From positions 1 through 64,000 of IMG/VR virus record IMGVR_UViG_3300012944_000024: DNA of 64,000 bases. The stretch is one strand, 5' to 3'. This DNA comes from a virus. A model generated the notes under the pieces. The model ran no database searches. It had not been told where the DNA came from and saw only the letters and a list, made by a program, of their open reading frames with translations. Shown piece after piece: positions 15,398-24,447 of the stretch; the stretch's first letter is position 1; every line of letters starts with the position of its first letter. The translations under genes were made by a program, and so were the position numbers.

Positions 15398-15407
15398 TAT
15401 GCCGATC

Positions 15408-16382
15408 TCACTTGCGAAGCGTCTCGAGCAGCGTGCGCAGAGAACTGCATTTGCTGTTCCACCTCTCTGTGAGGTGTTCGATCGTGCTCTCGACCCCCTT
15501 GAGCTTGCGCCGCATCGTCTCCTGCGCGCGCCACTCGTCGGGAAACTTCTCGGCGACGCGCGAGGTCACGTCCGCGTCGGTGATCATCTTCTTTCGCTCG
15601 CCCGCTTCCTTCTCCGCCTCGAGCTCCGCGTGCGCCTCGCTGCGCATCGCCGCGCTCGTCACCTCCGCGTCGCGCTCCCAGTTCGACCTCTCGAGCTGCG
15701 CGCCCAGGTAGAGGCGGTGGGCCCGGCGGGCGCGTTGCTCGGCCTTGTCGAGGTGCTCGCGCAAGGTGTGATAGTCCCCTCGCTGCTCGCCGACCTCGAG
15801 GTTCGTCTCGAGGTCGGTGTAGTCCTTGAACGCATCGACCGCGTAGACGCTCTCGATGATCCGGGCGTAGTCGGGCGTGATGCCTGGACCCTTGTTGGCC
15901 GTAGCGAAGAGCGGGACCTCCGGCTTCGGCAACGGGATGTTCGCGCGAATCGCCTCCTCCCGCGTCCCCGGTATGCCCGCGATCGTCTCGACGATCGCGG
16001 GTTGGGTGGGTGGGGCGACCCCGACCCGGGTCGGGGCCTTGGGCGACTCAGTCGCCGCATCCGCGACGAACGGCTTGAGAAACTCGGGCATCGGACCGGA
16101 CGTCTCGAGCCAGTCGCGCGCCTGCAGCCGCTGCACCAGCGTCCACTGCGAGATGTGCCCGAGCTTCACCGCGATCGGCGGGATGACGTTCTTCAACCGA
16201 TAGACAAGCTCGCCGAAGTCCATCTCCCCGCTCCCGTGGACGTTCGGCCTCCCGACCCCGTTGACCAAGGCCGCCCTCTCCGCCGCGGACTGCGCGGGAG
16301 CGATCTCCTGCGGTTTGCTCGTCGCGGCGAGCAGCGCGTCGGCCGCACTCGTTGCCGGGGTCTGCGGGCTCCGTACTCTCAT
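15408..16382 (-). CDS. Possible UvsY-like recombination mediator, 324 aa
   Basis: The N-terminal 170 residues are Pro/Ala-rich with a helical segment (FGELVYRLKNVIPPIAVKLG). The C-terminal half is a long charged helix set: EHLDKAEQRARRAHRLYLGA, KKMITDADVTSRVAEKFPDE, then a final coil ending RTLLETLRK. This helical plan with an early [MV]ITDADV element resembles phage UvsY-type mediators, and the gene lies next to the UvsX-like gene. The match is weak, so treat the name as a hypothesis. ATG at 16382 follows GGCATAG by ten bases; a TTG three codons upstream is possible. Confidence 0.45.
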   Translation of the reverse strand: MRVRSPQTPATSAADALLAATSKPQEIAPAQSAAERAALVNGVGRPNVHGSGEMDFGELVYRLKNVIPPIAVKLGHISQWTLVQRLQARDWLETSGPMPEFLKPFVADAATESPKAPTRVGVAPPTQPAIVETIAGIPGTREEAIRANIPLPKPEVPLFATANKGPGITPDYARIIESVYAVDAFKDYTDLETNLEVGEQRGDYHTLREHLDKAEQRARRAHRLYLGAQLERSNWERDAEVTSAAMRSEAHAELEAEKEAGERKKMITDADVTSRVAEKFPDEWRAQETMRRKLKGVESTIEHLTERWNSKCSSLRTLLETLRK

Positions 16383-16391
16383 GGCGGCCAA

Positions 16392-19169
16392 CTATGCCGC
16401 CGTCTCCTTCGCGCGCTCGACCGCCGCGACCAGCTCGGGTGAGACCGCCACGAGCAACCCGATCTCCACCGGCCTATCCCCCGCCCTCATCACCACCGGG
16501 CGCGAACCCGGGTGCTCGCGCAGCACCGCCTTCACCCGCAGCCGCATCTGCGCGTCGGCCCGCTCGTCGCCCGTCTCGGGCAGCTCGACCACGAAGGGTC
16601 CGTCGAGCGCGGCGGTCGCGCTCATCGCGGGAGGCGGGGCGAAGAGATCGGACTGCGCGGCGTTTCTCTTTCGCCTCTGGGAACCCGGGTTCCCAACGAC
16701 CCCGGCGAGCTCGCCCTGCCCGGCCTTGACCGCCTTCTCCCACGTCTTTTTCGGGCGCGTCTTGTCGTACCCGCTCCAGTCGTAGTGGGGGAAGGCGGCG
16801 TCGACGAGCGCGCGCGTCGGCTTCCACACCGCGTCCCAGAGGTAGTGGCGATCGAGCTCGCCCACGTAGTCGGCCGCCGGGATCACCTTCTGCGGGCTCT
16901 CGGTCGCGTCGACCACGACGTACGAGACCCGCGTGCCCTCGTCGACCATCTCGCCGCGCTTCTTGAGCTCGCGCCCCACCCGCACGTGCACCGACTCGGC
17001 CATCGGGGTCCCGTCCTTCTTCACCTTCTGGCTCTTCTCGAACTCGCGCAGCGACTTGCCGAGGGCGGCCGACTGGGCGACCTCCTCGATCGGCAGCGGC
17101 TCGCGGAGCACGTGGTGGAAGTAGCGGTCGACGATCGGGACGAAGTCGCTCGGGTCCTCGCTGCGCTCCTCGAGCAGCTTCTGGATGCACTCGAACTGCA
17201 GCGCGCGCGTCAGCTTGAACGTGTCTCCCCGCTTGTACTCGAACCCTCTTATGTCCGGCTTGCCGCGCGGGGGCGGGAACTGCTCGTGGTGCTTGCCGCA
17301 ATCTCGGCAGGTCATCGTCTTTACGTCGAGCGCACCGGGCTGCTGCTCGCCGTCCTTGACGACGTCGCACGTACAGCTCGCCGTCCCCTTGAAATGTCGA
17401 AAGACGCCCGCGTAGCGCTTCTTCGTCGCCCCCCCGCCACTCTTCTTCACGAAGACCACGCGCTCGTACTCCTTCTCGTAGGCGAGCTCCAGGTGGTTCT
17501 CGACGCACCCGTGCTCGCGAGCGATCCGCGGGTAGAGCTCCTTGTTGCACCACTCGACGAACTCGGCGACCTGCTCGCGCGTGACGTTGCGGAGCATCGC
17601 GGCGTCCGTGTCGCCATAGATCGGATCCATCCCGCGCTCCTGCGCCGCGCTCATCGTCTGGTGGATCAGGTAGACCCCCGTCGTCGAGGTCGACTCCGCG
17701 ACCGCCCGCTTGTGAAACCGCGAGAACACCGAACCGATCACCCCGAACGCGGCGTTCGCAATGACCTTGAACGCCATGCTCATGCGGAACGCCTGCCACC
17801 ACTCGGGGGAGCCAGCAGCCGCCTCCGCCTGCTTCTTGCTCCAGTACTTTCGGAGCTTGCGGACCTCCTTCATGAAGAGCGGCAAGAGACCCGGCACGTC
17901 GGTGCGGAACCCGGCGCGGGTCGCGGGGGCGCGCGAGCAACCCGGCGGGATGGGCCCGTTGATCGGCACGAGCGGCTCGATCGTCTCGGGCGACATGTTC
18001 CACGTCATCTGGATCGACGGGTACATCCCGCTGAAGTCCAGCACGTGTGCGTCCTTGACGATCCCCGTCAGCTTCGGCTCGAGCACGAACGCGCCCGCGA
18101 ACTTCTCGTGCGGCTCGCCCTGCTCCCACACCCGCGTGGGCGCGCGCAGCCCGCGCTCGCCGTAGAGCCGCAAGAGGTACGCGTCGACGTAGCTGGTCGG
18201 GTTGGCGCTCTGCGTGTCCGGGAAGGTCCGAGCGATCTCGCAGATCGCGTCGTTGATGGCGAGGTGGCCGAGCTTCTTCTCGAGCTTCGCGAGCAGCACG
18301 GTGTCGCGCACGCAGTAGCGGAGCATCCGGAGCCGCTCGGGCCCCCCCGCCTCCCACGCCTCCCACGTCTTGCCCGCGTCGAAGTTTCCCTTCCCTTCCT
18401 TCAGATGGATGCGCGCGACGCTCTCGAGCGCGAGGGACTCCTTCTCGTCGCCGCTCTCAGCGGCATTCTTGTTCATCCGTTCGTAGAGGACCATCTGGTC
18501 CATCCAGAGCCACCGGTCGAAGGTCCGGACCTTCGCGCCCAGCGCCTGCGTGCGCAGCTTGACGATCGGGAAGTCGAAGTCGTCGCCGAACCACGCCACC
18601 ACCTGGTCGAACCCGCCGAGCTGCTCCCAGAGCCCCTCGATCAGCTCGCGCTCCGCCTCGTCGCTGTCCTCGCGCAGCACCCGCGCCGATACCACGCGCT
18701 CGTCCTCGTCGACCAGGCTCCAGCACAGCACCCTCGCCTTGCCCCGGCGGGCCACCGCGGGCGGGACCCTGCTGTCGGTCTCGATGTCGAGAAAGACCCG
18801 CCGCGGCTTCTGGATCGTCGCCGGATGGTCGGAGAAGAACCGACGGAACGGATCCACGTCCCCCTCGTAGCTCGCGACGGCGTGCTCCTCGCGCAGCCAC
18901 CTGACGACGTTCGCGCGGTACTCGGGCGCGCGGTAGCGGATGCGCAGGAAGTCCTTCTCGCTCGTGATCCCCGCGACCGCGCTCGCCTCGCGCAGCTGCC
19001 GCAGCTCCGTCGGCTGGATCTCGCCGTGCTTGTGGAAGCTCGACCAGTCCGCGGGACGCCGATGCGCCCCGAGTTTCCCTGCGTCGTCGCGAAAGAGAAG
19101 GACCAGCTCGGAGCCGTCGACGAACCCGTTGACGTAGGCGCGATCGGGCATACGGATCGTGAGGAGCAT
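16392..19169 (-). CDS. Family B DNA polymerase
   Basis: A 925-aa polymerase with proofreading and synthesis domains. ExoI is FLDIETDS (about residue 126), ExoII AWFGDDFDFPIV (about 195), ExoIII YCVRDTVLL (about 290). Polymerase motif A is DFSGMYPSIQ, motif B KVIANAAFGVIGS and motif C YGDTDAAM. An added Cys-rich insert (SCTCDVV...CRDCGKHHEQF) lies between motif C and the thumb. The C-terminal linker contains palindrome copy 4, then AAQSDLF and a short tail. It replicates phage DNA. ATG at 19169 has GAGG six bases upstream. Confidence 0.95.
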   Translation of the reverse strand: MLLTIRMPDRAYVNGFVDGSELVLLFRDDAGKLGAHRRPADWSSFHKHGEIQPTELRQLREASAVAGITSEKDFLRIRYRAPEYRANVVRWLREEHAVASYEGDVDPFRRFFSDHPATIQKPRRVFLDIETDSRVPPAVARRGKARVLCWSLVDEDERVVSARVLREDSDEAERELIEGLWEQLGGFDQVVAWFGDDFDFPIVKLRTQALGAKVRTFDRWLWMDQMVLYERMNKNAAESGDEKESLALESVARIHLKEGKGNFDAGKTWEAWEAGGPERLRMLRYCVRDTVLLAKLEKKLGHLAINDAICEIARTFPDTQSANPTSYVDAYLLRLYGERGLRAPTRVWEQGEPHEKFAGAFVLEPKLTGIVKDAHVLDFSGMYPSIQMTWNMSPETIEPLVPINGPIPPGCSRAPATRAGFRTDVPGLLPLFMKEVRKLRKYWSKKQAEAAAGSPEWWQAFRMSMAFKVIANAAFGVIGSVFSRFHKRAVAESTSTTGVYLIHQTMSAAQERGMDPIYGDTDAAMLRNVTREQVAEFVEWCNKELYPRIAREHGCVENHLELAYEKEYERVVFVKKSGGGATKKRYAGVFRHFKGTASCTCDVVKDGEQQPGALDVKTMTCRDCGKHHEQFPPPRGKPDIRGFEYKRGDTFKLTRALQFECIQKLLEERSEDPSDFVPIVDRYFHHVLREPLPIEEVAQSAALGKSLREFEKSQKVKKDGTPMAESVHVRVGRELKKRGEMVDEGTRVSYVVVDATESPQKVIPAADYVGELDRHYLWDAVWKPTRALVDAAFPHYDWSGYDKTRPKKTWEKAVKAGQGELAGVVGNPGSQRRKRNAAQSDLFAPPPAMSATAALDGPFVVELPETGDERADAQMRLRVKAVLREHPGSRPVVMRAGDRPVEIGLLVAVSPELVAAVERAKETAA
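16679..16694. repeat. Dispersed palindrome copy 4 (inside DNA polymerase gene)
   Basis: Perfect GGGAACCCGGGTTCCC, read in frame as GNPGSQ in the linker after the polymerase core. Flanked TGGG...CCCA. Confidence 0.95.
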
Positions 19170-19193
19170 TCCTCGCCTCGATCTTCTTCTTGC

Positions 19194-19301
19194 TCACCCC
19201 GCGCTCGACCATCGCGAACACACGCGACCGCTCCTTCGGACCGTACTTCTCGGATCGACCAATCGCACCGCCTTCTCCTTCAATGCCTCTGTCTTCGTCA
19301 T
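19194..19301 (-). CDS. Small ORF with strong ribosome-binding site, possibly frameshifted
   Basis: GGAGAACGGGAG precedes the ATG at 19301. The 35-aa frame starts MTKTEALKEKAVRLV and then becomes Arg/Ser-rich and ends. After residue 15 the neighbouring frame reads YGPKERSRVFAMVERGVSKK and KIEARNA, which looks more like a real helix-turn-helix protein. One base change in length would join them. It may be a decayed regulator or a sequencing indel; it runs into the polymerase start. Confidence 0.4.
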   Translation of the reverse strand: MTKTEALKEKAVRLVDPRSTVRRSGRVCSRWSSAG

Positions 19302-19336
19302 CTCCCGTTCTCCTTTCGGATGCGCTCGGCACCCTG

Positions 19337-20266
19337 TCAACTCCCGATATCCAGCCCAAACTGCGCGGTCCTCTCCATCGCGACCTTCGCGTATGCCGGA
19401 TTGGACTCGATGAGCGTCGCCGACCTCCCCAGGCTCACCGCCGCGCGCCCCGTCGTCCCGCTCCCACCGAACGGGTCGATCACGTGGTCGCCCGGTCGGC
19501 TCCCCGCGAGGATGCACCGGCGCGGTAGCTCGATCGGAAACGTCGCCGGGTGACCGTCAGGCGACTTGTCGAGCTGGATCTCCCACACCGATCGAGCGTT
19601 GCGACCCGCCTCGGGGCCTGCTGAGAGGTAGAGACCATTGTGCGACCCCCGCCCCGGCGCCTTGCTCGGGACGGGACCCACGACGGTGCGGTGGTGATTA
19701 CCCCAGAGCGCGGTCTCGCGGATCGCGTCGGCGTCGTAGAAGTAAACCTCCGACTTAGCCAGCAGGAACACGTGCTCGTAGTCGAGCGTCGGACGGTCAC
19801 GGACGCTCTCGGGGAGGCAGTTCGGCTTGCGCCACAGCACGTCCGCCCGCAAGTACCACCCGTCCGCGCGGAGCGCAAACGCCACCATCCACGGGACGCC
19901 AACCAGATCCTTTCCCTTGAGACCACTCGGAGTCGGACTCCGAGTCCTCATCGCCCGCGCGGGATTCTTCTTGTCCGCCGCGCGCCACGATCGGTTGCCG
20001 CTCGCGTAGGTGTCGCCGAGGTTGAGCCAGATCGTCCCATCATCGCGAAGCACCCGCCTCACCTTTCGGAAGACGCCCACGAGCTCGTCGACGTACTCCT
20101 CGACCGACTTCTCAAGGCCGATCTGCCCGGCGTGGTCGTAGTCGCGCAACCCCCAGTACGGGGGGCTGGTGACGCAGCATCGGAAACGAGCGGGGGAGAG
20201 CTGCGAGAGTACGTCCCGGCAGTCACCGACCAGGACGATCGACTCCGGGGGCCTTCGTTGCCTCAC
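19337..20266 (-). CDS. DNA cytosine-N4 (or adenine) methyltransferase
   Basis: A 309-aa beta-class methyltransferase: catalytic TSPPYWGLRDY near residue 33 and AdoMet-binding DPFGGSGTTG near the C-terminus. The SPPY form is usual for N4-cytosine enzymes, although adenine specificity is not excluded. DGTIWLNLGDTY and YEHVFLLAKS are other family elements. GTG start overlaps the stop of the upstream gene. With the 2854-4845 enzyme, the phage encodes two amino-methyltransferases. Confidence 0.9.
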   Translation of the reverse strand: MRQRRPPESIVLVGDCRDVLSQLSPARFRCCVTSPPYWGLRDYDHAGQIGLEKSVEEYVDELVGVFRKVRRVLRDDGTIWLNLGDTYASGNRSWRAADKKNPARAMRTRSPTPSGLKGKDLVGVPWMVAFALRADGWYLRADVLWRKPNCLPESVRDRPTLDYEHVFLLAKSEVYFYDADAIRETALWGNHHRTVVGPVPSKAPGRGSHNGLYLSAGPEAGRNARSVWEIQLDKSPDGHPATFPIELPRRCILAGSRPGDHVIDPFGGSGTTGRAAVSLGRSATLIESNPAYAKVAMERTAQFGLDIGS

Positions 20267-21507
20267 TCGCCCGGGACGATCCGCTTCACATCGAGCTTCG
20301 CGATCAGCTCCCCCGCCGCATTGCGACCGATGTGGATGTAGACGCGCACGTCGTTGACCAGCTCCCAGACCCCGTAGGGGACGTCGGCGATCTGCTTGGC
20401 CGGCACGCGCTCCTCGGTGCGGTGGGCGGGCCGCTTGTAGAGCCTGACCATGTGCTTGCCCTCGACCGCCGCGACGGTGATCGCGTTGGTCGGGGCGAGC
20501 TTGCCCCGCGCGAGCGCCTTCTTGGCCTTCTTCTTGTCCCTACCGGGCGTCTGCGAGTGGATCCCCTTGCGACCCGCCTGCTGCTCGAGCTCGCGCCGCC
20601 CCACCTCGGGATTGCTTCGCAACTTGTCGAGCAGCTCCTGCTGGAGCTCCTTGTCGTCGATCGAGATGACCAGACGCATCTTGGTCGGACCGATCTGCCT
20701 CGCTTCGTCTTCACTGAATGCGTGCGCGATCCGCTGCAGGTCTTGCGCGTATTTGCGACCCATCCCGAGCTCCGCTCGCGCAAAGTCCTCAAGCTTCGTG
20801 TACGCGGTCTTCCCATCGGGCGTCTTCCTAGACTTCCAGATCTCATTCACTCCGATCTCGTTTAGCTTCCTGCCGATGAGGAAGATGTTGATCCTCGCGT
20901 TTCGCTGCAGCTCGCGGATCTCGGAGACCGCGAAATCCAAGTCGCCCGCCGGCACCAATTCCGCCACCGCCTCGACAGTCGACTCGTGCACGAGCGCGCG
21001 CGTCCCCGTCTCCTCGGGCGCTTCAACCTCTCCCCCATCTTCGTTCTCGTTCTTACCGTCGCCGGGATTGTCGGCCACCTGGTCGCTCTCGTCGTGATCC
21101 CCGCAGAAGGGGCACGCGTCGAAGTCGTGCATGGTCGAGACCCCACCGCACTGGTCGCACGGCGAGACCGCCTGCTTGGCCTTGGCGAAGTGTTCCTTCA
21201 GCGCCAGGACGAGCTCGGGAAGGGTGGCCTTCTTGCTGACCTTCAGCTTGAGCTTGGCGATCGCCAGCCCAATCGCTGCCGGCTCGAGCTTGCTCTCCTC
21301 GATCCCGTGCACGTACTGGATCTCGTTCGTCGCGGCTGCCGTCTTGATCGGCGTGACCTTACCCATGGCGTCGTCCTTTTCTTCTTCCTGCGCCGGCGGC
21401 GCATCCGTCCCTTCTACCGCACCCGCACCGTGGCATCCGCACTCCTCGATCGGCTTGTCGCAATCGAGGCACCGCGCCGCACCCAACCACTCCGGCATCT
21501 TGCTCAT
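20263..21507 (-). CDS. Zinc-ribbon protein with DNA-binding-like helical domain, 414 aa
   Basis: Two short Cys clusters at the N-terminus (RCLDCDKPIEECGCHG) and a second ribbon near residue 117 (SPCDQCGGV...CPFCGD). An acidic linker follows, then a helical domain (IRELQRNARINIFLIGRKLN, FARAELGMGRKYAQDLQRI) with a helix-turn-helix appearance. A basic stretch (RDKKKAKKALARGK) leads to a C-terminal beta region. Possible replication or transcription accessory; no family name assigned. Confidence 0.7.
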   Translation of the reverse strand: MSKMPEWLGAARCLDCDKPIEECGCHGAGAVEGTDAPPAQEEEKDDAMGKVTPIKTAAATNEIQYVHGIEESKLEPAAIGLAIAKLKLKVSKKATLPELVLALKEHFAKAKQAVSPCDQCGGVSTMHDFDACPFCGDHDESDQVADNPGDGKNENEDGGEVEAPEETGTRALVHESTVEAVAELVPAGDLDFAVSEIRELQRNARINIFLIGRKLNEIGVNEIWKSRKTPDGKTAYTKLEDFARAELGMGRKYAQDLQRIAHAFSEDEARQIGPTKMRLVISIDDKELQQELLDKLRSNPEVGRRELEQQAGRKGIHSQTPGRDKKKAKKALARGKLAPTNAITVAAVEGKHMVRLYKRPAHRTEERVPAKQIADVPYGVWELVNDVRVYIHIGRNAAGELIAKLDVKRIVPGE

Positions 21508-21524
21508 CGGTCGCCCCTGCCCCG

Positions 21525-22331
21525 TTATGCCGCGACCGAAGTCGCCGCCGGTTGGATCGCCACCTCAACGGGGCGCCGGAACGGCCCCGCCAGCGCCCTC
21601 ACCCAGAGCGGCTCGGGCTCGACCATCTCGAAGAGCTCGTCGGGCGGGTAGGGGGTCGCGTCGTCCTCCCCGGTGAGCCCCACCACCACGTCGCGCACGA
21701 TCCGCCGGGCCTGCCGGAGATCCCCCGCCCCGCACTCGACCCGCGCGGCGTAGGAGCACCAGATCTGCTCCGCCGCCCCGTCCACGCTCCCCTCCGCCCT
21801 CTGGAGCGCCAGGAGCACCAGCGCCTCGCGCACCGTCTCGGAGCCCGCCAGGTAGGCCGCAAAGGCCCGCTCCGTCGCGATCCGCTCGACCGGGTCGACC
21901 GACTCACCAGGCAGGCGCGACTCGAAGTCCCCGCGCCGCTCGTCGTCCTTTCGGGCCAGGCTGGAGAAGCACCGCTCGAACCGCCCTGGGTTCTTCGCCT
22001 CGTTGCCGGAGAGCTTGGCGTTTCTCCACTTGTGGATCTGCCGCTGCGCGCGCCGCGTCGCGCACCACACGATGTACCCCCCGTAGCTGCCGCGCTCAGT
22101 CACCCGCTTGGGGTTGCATTTCTTGACGTACTGGATCGCCAGCAGCATCAGGGCCTGCTGCACGTCCTCGGGCCCCACGTCCATCGGCAGCTTGCGCCGC
22201 CACCGCCGCCAGAGCCGCGCCGTCACCATCTGCCAGGTGCGCATGGTGCGCCTCAAGAACTCGTTGTCGTCGATCTCGCCCGCGACCCGCGCGCGCGCCG
22301 CATCCTCGAACGTCTCGTCACCTTTCCTCAT
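21525..22331 (-). CDS. Sigma-factor-like protein, 268 aa
   Basis: Residues about 50-115 resemble sigma-70 region 2: DVGPEDVQQALMLLAIQYVK, then GGYIVWCATRRAQRQIHKWR. That layout has a D/E-rich start, a hydrophobic helix and an aromatic/basic recognition helix. No clear region 4 is seen, though the C-terminal helices (LRQARRIVRDVVVGL) could take that place. ATG at 22331 is supported by AAGGAGG five bases upstream. A phage-coded sigma-like protein would be expected to redirect host RNA polymerase. Moderate confidence only. Confidence 0.5.
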   Translation of the reverse strand: MRKGDETFEDAARARVAGEIDDNEFLRRTMRTWQMVTARLWRRWRRKLPMDVGPEDVQQALMLLAIQYVKKCNPKRVTERGSYGGYIVWCATRRAQRQIHKWRNAKLSGNEAKNPGRFERCFSSLARKDDERRGDFESRLPGESVDPVERIATERAFAAYLAGSETVREALVLLALQRAEGSVDGAAEQIWCSYAARVECGAGDLRQARRIVRDVVVGLTGEDDATPYPPDELFEMVEPEPLWVRALAGPFRRPVEVAIQPAATSVAA

Positions 22332-22391
22332 CACATCCTCCTTGGCTGTTGAGGGGGGCGAGGCGCTCGGCCCCACCCCCCGGGAATTCAC

Positions 22392-24117
22392 TCACCCGGC
22401 TCGGTCGCTCGCCGTCACCATGTCCGCGCCGCACGTGCAGTGGCTGAGAAGCTCGTTGCACTCGACGCAGCAGTTCTCGTTCGGCGCGAGCCAGGCGGGC
22501 AGCCGGGAACCCGGGTTCCCAGCGCCGAGTTGCTCGGGGTCCGACTGCGCGCCGTCGAGCACCAGGGGGTCGACGGCCGCCGCGTTGATCAGCTGGTCAT
22601 CCGTCGGCTCGACGAAGGGGTAGTCGGGCTCCACCGGCGCGGGCTCCGCGACCCCGTCGAGGAAGTGCGAGCGGTCGACCGTCTTGAGGCCCGCGCGCGT
22701 CGCGAGCTCCGCGACGTGCGAGAAGACCAGGTGGTCGCGCGCCCGCGTCGCCGCCACGTACATCAGACGTCGCTCCTCTTCCTGGTCCCCTCGGGGGTGC
22801 GGGAAGATCGTCTCGTTGCACCCGACCACCCAGACGGTCGGCCATTCGAGACCCTTGGATCGATGAATGCTCATCAGGGTGAGTGAGTTGTCGCGCTTGC
22901 CCCGCTTCTGCCGGGCGCTCTCGAGGACGTTCTGGTCGACGTAGTCGAGCAGCTCGCCGACCGTCTTGAACGCCTGAGCGACCCGGAGCAGCTCGCGCAC
23001 GTTCGCGCCGTGCGAGCTGTCGACGCTGTCCTCCGCCCCCTCCTCCTTCTCGATGTACTCGATGTAGTGGGTCTGCCGGACGACTTGGTCGAGCACCTCG
23101 TAGGGCCCGCCATCCATCTCGCCGATCCGGCCGATCAGGTCGACCCACTCGTTGGCGCTCTGCACCTGCCGGCGCTGCAGCCCGGCCTGCTGGGTCGCCT
23201 TCGCGACCACGTCGGCCCAGTAGGCGTCCCGGTTGTTCGGGTCCGCCCGGAGCGCCATGACGCGCTCGACGAACTTCGCCCCGAGGAATCGGAAGGGGGC
23301 GTTGATGCATCGGCGGATCCCGTCGCCGTCCTTGTCTCGGTCGAAGGCGACGCGCAGGTAGGCGAGCAAGTCCTTGACCTCCATCACCCACCACCATCAG
23401 GTTGCGGTGCGAGCTCGCGAGAAATGCCTGTAGCTCCTTCTGCACGCGGGAGTTGTCCTGCGCCTCATCGGTGATGACGTACTCGAACCGGTGCGCCCAG
23501 CTCGCGCGCACGACCTCGTCGTCTCGGAGCAGCCGATGCGCGAAGACGAGCATGTCGTCGAACGTCAGCAGCCCGGCCGACTCGATCAGATCCTGCGACG
23601 TCACCCACGCCTGGATCGCCTTGTCGGACTCGCGCCCGAAGCGATTGCGCGCGAGCCCGCTCGCCTCCTCCGAACCAGGCTCGAACGCGTTGGCCTTGCA
23701 GTGCGCGATGAACTTCCGGACGCGCGCGAGATCGGCGCCGATCCAGTTCATGTGCTTGTACCCGAGGGTCTGCTTGACGAAGCTCTTGGCCTTGTCCTTG
23801 TCGTCGACGATCCACGCGCTCGCCGGGTGCTTCTCCTCGCGCAGGATCGACTGGCAGAGCGCGTGCCACGTGTTGCACTTGACGCCCGAGATCCCCAGGT
23901 GCCGGACGCGCGCGTCCATCTCGTCGGCCGCCTTGCGCGAGAAGGTCAGCATCACGATCCGGTCGGGGTCGACCCCCTCCTCGACCATCGCGCCCACGCG
24001 GTGGACGATCGAAAATGTTTTTCCGCACCCCGCCACTGCCAAAACTTGGCACGGACCGGCGCGGTGCCTGACCACCGCAATCTGCTCGGGGTTGAGCCCC
24101 TGCTCGAATCGGCTCAC
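22392..24117 (-). pseudogene. UvrD/PcrA-type helicase broken by internal deletion and frameshift
   Basis: The N-terminal part (24117 to about 23390) has the Q-motif (GLNPEQIAVVRH), Walker A AVAGCGKT, motif Ib and motif II YVITDEAQD, up to NLMVVGD. The next recognisable element, MEVKDLLAYLRVAF, is in another frame and belongs about 120 residues later in this family. Motifs III and IV are therefore missing. The C-terminal part (to 22392) keeps motifs V and VI (LTLMSIHRSKGLEW, YVAATRARDHLVFS). It ends with a zinc-like tail (CCVECNELLSHCTCG). The junction lies in repetitive GGTGGTGGGTGATGG. The result is either a dead gene, two part proteins, or an assembly deletion. Confidence 0.8.
22505..22520. 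repeat. Dispersed palindrome copy 5 (inside helicase C-terminus)
   Basis: Perfect GGGAACCCGGGTTCCC, read in frame as GNPGSR between the helicase body and its cysteine-rich tail. Confidence 0.95.
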
Positions 24118-24368
24118 GAGAACCTCACATGCAATGGCGACCCCGTACGCCTCTTGTACTCTTGCTCACTCACCTGCGCGGCGACCTCCCAGGCGACGTG
24201 GTCAGGGTCGAGCGTGTCGCCGCCCTGCCCGCACGCCAGGTCCCACGCCTCGACCATCGCGGTCGCGTTGACCTCGCCGCACTCGTCGATGAACTTCTCG
24301 ACGTTCGCGACCATCCACCGGCGGATCGCCCGGCCCAGCATCACCCGCGTGTCTTCGTGGCTTGCCAT
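24114..24368 (-). CDS. Hypothetical protein, 84 aa
   Basis: Helical, acidic (VEKFIDECGEVNATAMVEAW), not recognised. GAGGAGG sits just upstream of the ATG at 24368, and the stop overlaps the helicase ATG. It is the first gene after the gene-free interval 24369-24447 and therefore the first gene of the transcript predicted to start there. Confidence 0.7.
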   Translation of the reverse strand: MASHEDTRVMLGRAIRRWMVANVEKFIDECGEVNATAMVEAWDLACGQGGDTLDPDHVAWEVAAQVSEQEYKRRTGSPLHVRFS

Positions 24369-24399
24369 CTGGCCTCCTCGGGGTCGCGCTCAGCAACCA

Positions 24400-24445
24400 C
24401 CTGAAGGAGAGCCTATGGGGACCGGACAAGAATGTCCAGTCGATT
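24400..24445 (-). promoter_or_regulatory. Predicted promoter with operator-like palindrome
   Basis: On the minus strand: TGGACATTCTTGTCC, then GGTCCC and CATAGG. The inverted repeat GGACA-N4-TGTCC (24424-24437) matches the element at 34725-34740, where the same order recurs. CATAGG would be a -10 element about 16 bases after CTGGAC. It lies in one of few gene-free gaps and heads the 24368-to-left transcript. Promoter strength and regulator are unknown. Confidence 0.45.
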
Positions 24446-24447
24446 GT

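Noticed and set aside
16512-19553. A 1000-codon plus-strand open frame opposite the DNA polymerase
   Set aside because: Clear antisense shadow: extremely Arg/His/Leu-rich and opposite a gene with all polymerase motifs. Similar long plus-strand frames over other minus genes were rejected for the same reason.
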